NCBI RefSeq assembly: GCF_047238265.1
Contig: NZ_JBDFMM010000001.1
Location: 558,001-622,000 of the forward strand
DNA from: Paenibacillus_F sp047238265
GTDB taxonomy: Bacteria > Bacillota > Bacilli > Paenibacillales > NBRC-103111
DNA: 64,000 nt
Reading direction: 5' to 3'
Part shown: positions 63,206-64,000 of the stretch, in pieces
Layout of the letters: the number at the start of each line of letters is the position of its first letter
Numbering within the stretch: position 1 is the stretch's first letter
Position numbers and translations under genes: made by a program
Notes under the pieces: generated by a model
The model's database searches: none
What the model saw: the letters and a program-made list of their open reading frames with translations, nothing else
Told to the model about the DNA's origin: nothing

Positions 63206-63355
63206 AAGCTCGTGTGAACCTCCTTTACCGGATGCGCCGGTGCTGATCAGCATTGCCGTTGCAGAGCGCAAAAGCGCAAAGCGGTGAGTGCGGTCTGCAA
63301 GTCACATCGCCTGCGCTCGTTTGACAGACTAAAACGGGTATGTTACTTTCGTCTA

Positions 63356-63375
63356 ATAGTACATAATTATTTACT
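63356..63375. promoter_or_regulatory. Candidate MarR operator palindrome
   Basis: TAGTACATAATTATTTACTA is a 20-base palindrome with one mismatched pair, between the divergent MarR and serine-hydrolase genes. MarR proteins typically bind such AT-rich dyads. Confidence 0.6.
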
Positions 63376-63461
63376 AATTAGGCGGTGAATGATTTATGAT
63401 AGAAACCCAACCTAATCGTATGCCTTTTATCTGCTGAAATCAAAGATAAGAGGTGGCTGGG

Positions 63462-64000
63462 ATGAAAAGAACTATTTTAAACCGTTTATTGGATGAAAAA
63501 GTACTCGCGTCCGCAGGTGAAGAAAGCTTTGACGGAACGGTCCTTGTGGCCGTAAACGGCGATATCGCGCTGCACGAAGCTTACGGCTGGGCCAATCGTG
63601 AACTGGAGGCGGCCAGCAGAACGGACACGGTGTACCGGATCGGTTCCGTTACGAAGCCTCTGACCGCAGCGGCCGTTATGCGGCTTGCGGCAGAAGAGGC
63701 GCTCCGTATCTGCGATCCTGTGGCGGAATATGTGCCCGGATTCCCGTCGGGGGACCGGATCACGCTGCGGCACCTTCTGATGCACACTTCGGGAATCCCG
63801 AATCTCACGGAGCAGCCCTCTTTTGCGGAGCAGGCGAAGACACGCCGGAACGTGGATGAGCTTATCGCTTTATTCCGCGGAAAGACGCTCGAATTCGAAC
63901 CGGGTTCCCGGTTCAAGTACTCCAATTCCGGCTATATTCTGCTGGGGAAAGTGATTGAAGCGGCAAGCGGGCACACTTACTCCTCCTATATGAAGGAGAA
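63462..64000 (+). CDS. Serine beta-lactamase-family hydrolase (partial, runs off window)
   Basis: The visible 179 residues show the class C beta-lactamase/esterase fold: GTVLVAVNGDIALHEAYGWAN, the catalytic Ser-x-x-Lys in IGSVTKPL, LRHLLMHTSGIPN and the Tyr-x-Asn in KYSNSGYILLG. No signal peptide is present, so it is more likely a cytosolic esterase or peptidase-like enzyme than a beta-lactamase. The ATG follows AAGAGGTGG. The C-terminal part lies beyond the window. Confidence 0.87.
   Translation, partial: MKRTILNRLLDEKVLASAGEESFDGTVLVAVNGDIALHEAYGWANRELEAASRTDTVYRIGSVTKPLTAAAVMRLAAEEALRICDPVAEYVPGFPSGDRITLRHLLMHTSGIPNLTEQPSFAEQAKTRRNVDELIALFRGKTLEFEPGSRFKYSNSGYILLGKVIEAASGHTYSSYMKE

Overview
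The window reads as chromosomal DNA of an endospore-lineage Firmicute, most likely Paenibacillaceae (Paenibacillus or a close relative). Pointers are strong GGAGG ribosome binding sites, a CIRCE operator before groES-groEL, leucine T-boxes before leuA, a Ku/LigD-type end-joining set, a lineage-typical S-layer-homology (SLH) protein, and a moderately GC-rich background. No rRNA, tRNA, CRISPR array or intact insertion sequence was recognised.

1-11.4 kb: the 3' end of gltD, a HAD phosphatase and a cardiolipin synthase, then a bacterial non-homologous end-joining set (LigD-type polymerase, ATP-dependent ligase, Ku). A minus-strand cassette splits that set: NCS2 permease (frameshifted), gamma-glutamyltransferase-family enzyme resembling oxamate amidohydrolase, and oxalate decarboxylase. 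Together these suggest uptake of a purine/allantoin-derived compound, then oxamate to oxalate to formate plus CO2.

11.5-25.8 kb: thiL and the tRNA t6A modification operon (tsaE, tsaB, rimI, tsaD); a macrolide-phosphotransferase-like kinase; a leuA gene behind two tandem leucine T-boxes; a cluster of DnaA boxes in the leuA-amylase gap; a GH13 cyclomaltodextrinase/neopullulanase; a chemoreceptor; a 12-copy hexanucleotide repeat; and an ABC-F ATPase.

26.1-34.7 kb: a molybdenum-cofactor run that starts with an in-frame fusion of 5-formyltetrahydrofolate cyclo-ligase and MoaC, then MogA/MoaB-like and MoeA-like proteins, then tatA-tatC. Tat exports folded molybdoenzymes, so the grouping is sensible. 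groES-groEL follows with its CIRCE operator, then an AT-richer two-gene cassette (suppressor-of-fused domain protein and a formylglycine-generating-enzyme-like protein) of unknown function.

34.9-41.8 kb: a Crp/Fnr regulator divergent from an apparent catabolic operon: a class V PLP enzyme, two related amidohydrolases, a DUF3311 small membrane protein and a sodium:solute symporter. The substrate is not evident. A short zone of hairpins, small peptides and a gene remnant follows.

41.8-60.9 kb: a surface-glycan locus. It holds an SLH-domain exoprotein, an O-antigen-ligase-like protein broken by two frameshifts, a Wzm/Wzt ABC exporter, a methyltransferase with a C-terminal coiled coil, four glycosyltransferases, genes for an acylated amino sugar, rmlA, rmlC, rmlB, rmlD and a polyprenyl-phosphate sugar-phosphate transferase. 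The layout resembles known S-layer glycosylation loci of Gram-positive bacteria. The stretch from about 46.3 to 54.8 kb is visibly AT-rich and looks like a separately acquired glycan-specificity block.

61-64 kb: an SDR oxidoreductase divergent from a TetR regulator, and a MarR regulator divergent from the start of a serine beta-lactamase-family gene cut by the window edge.
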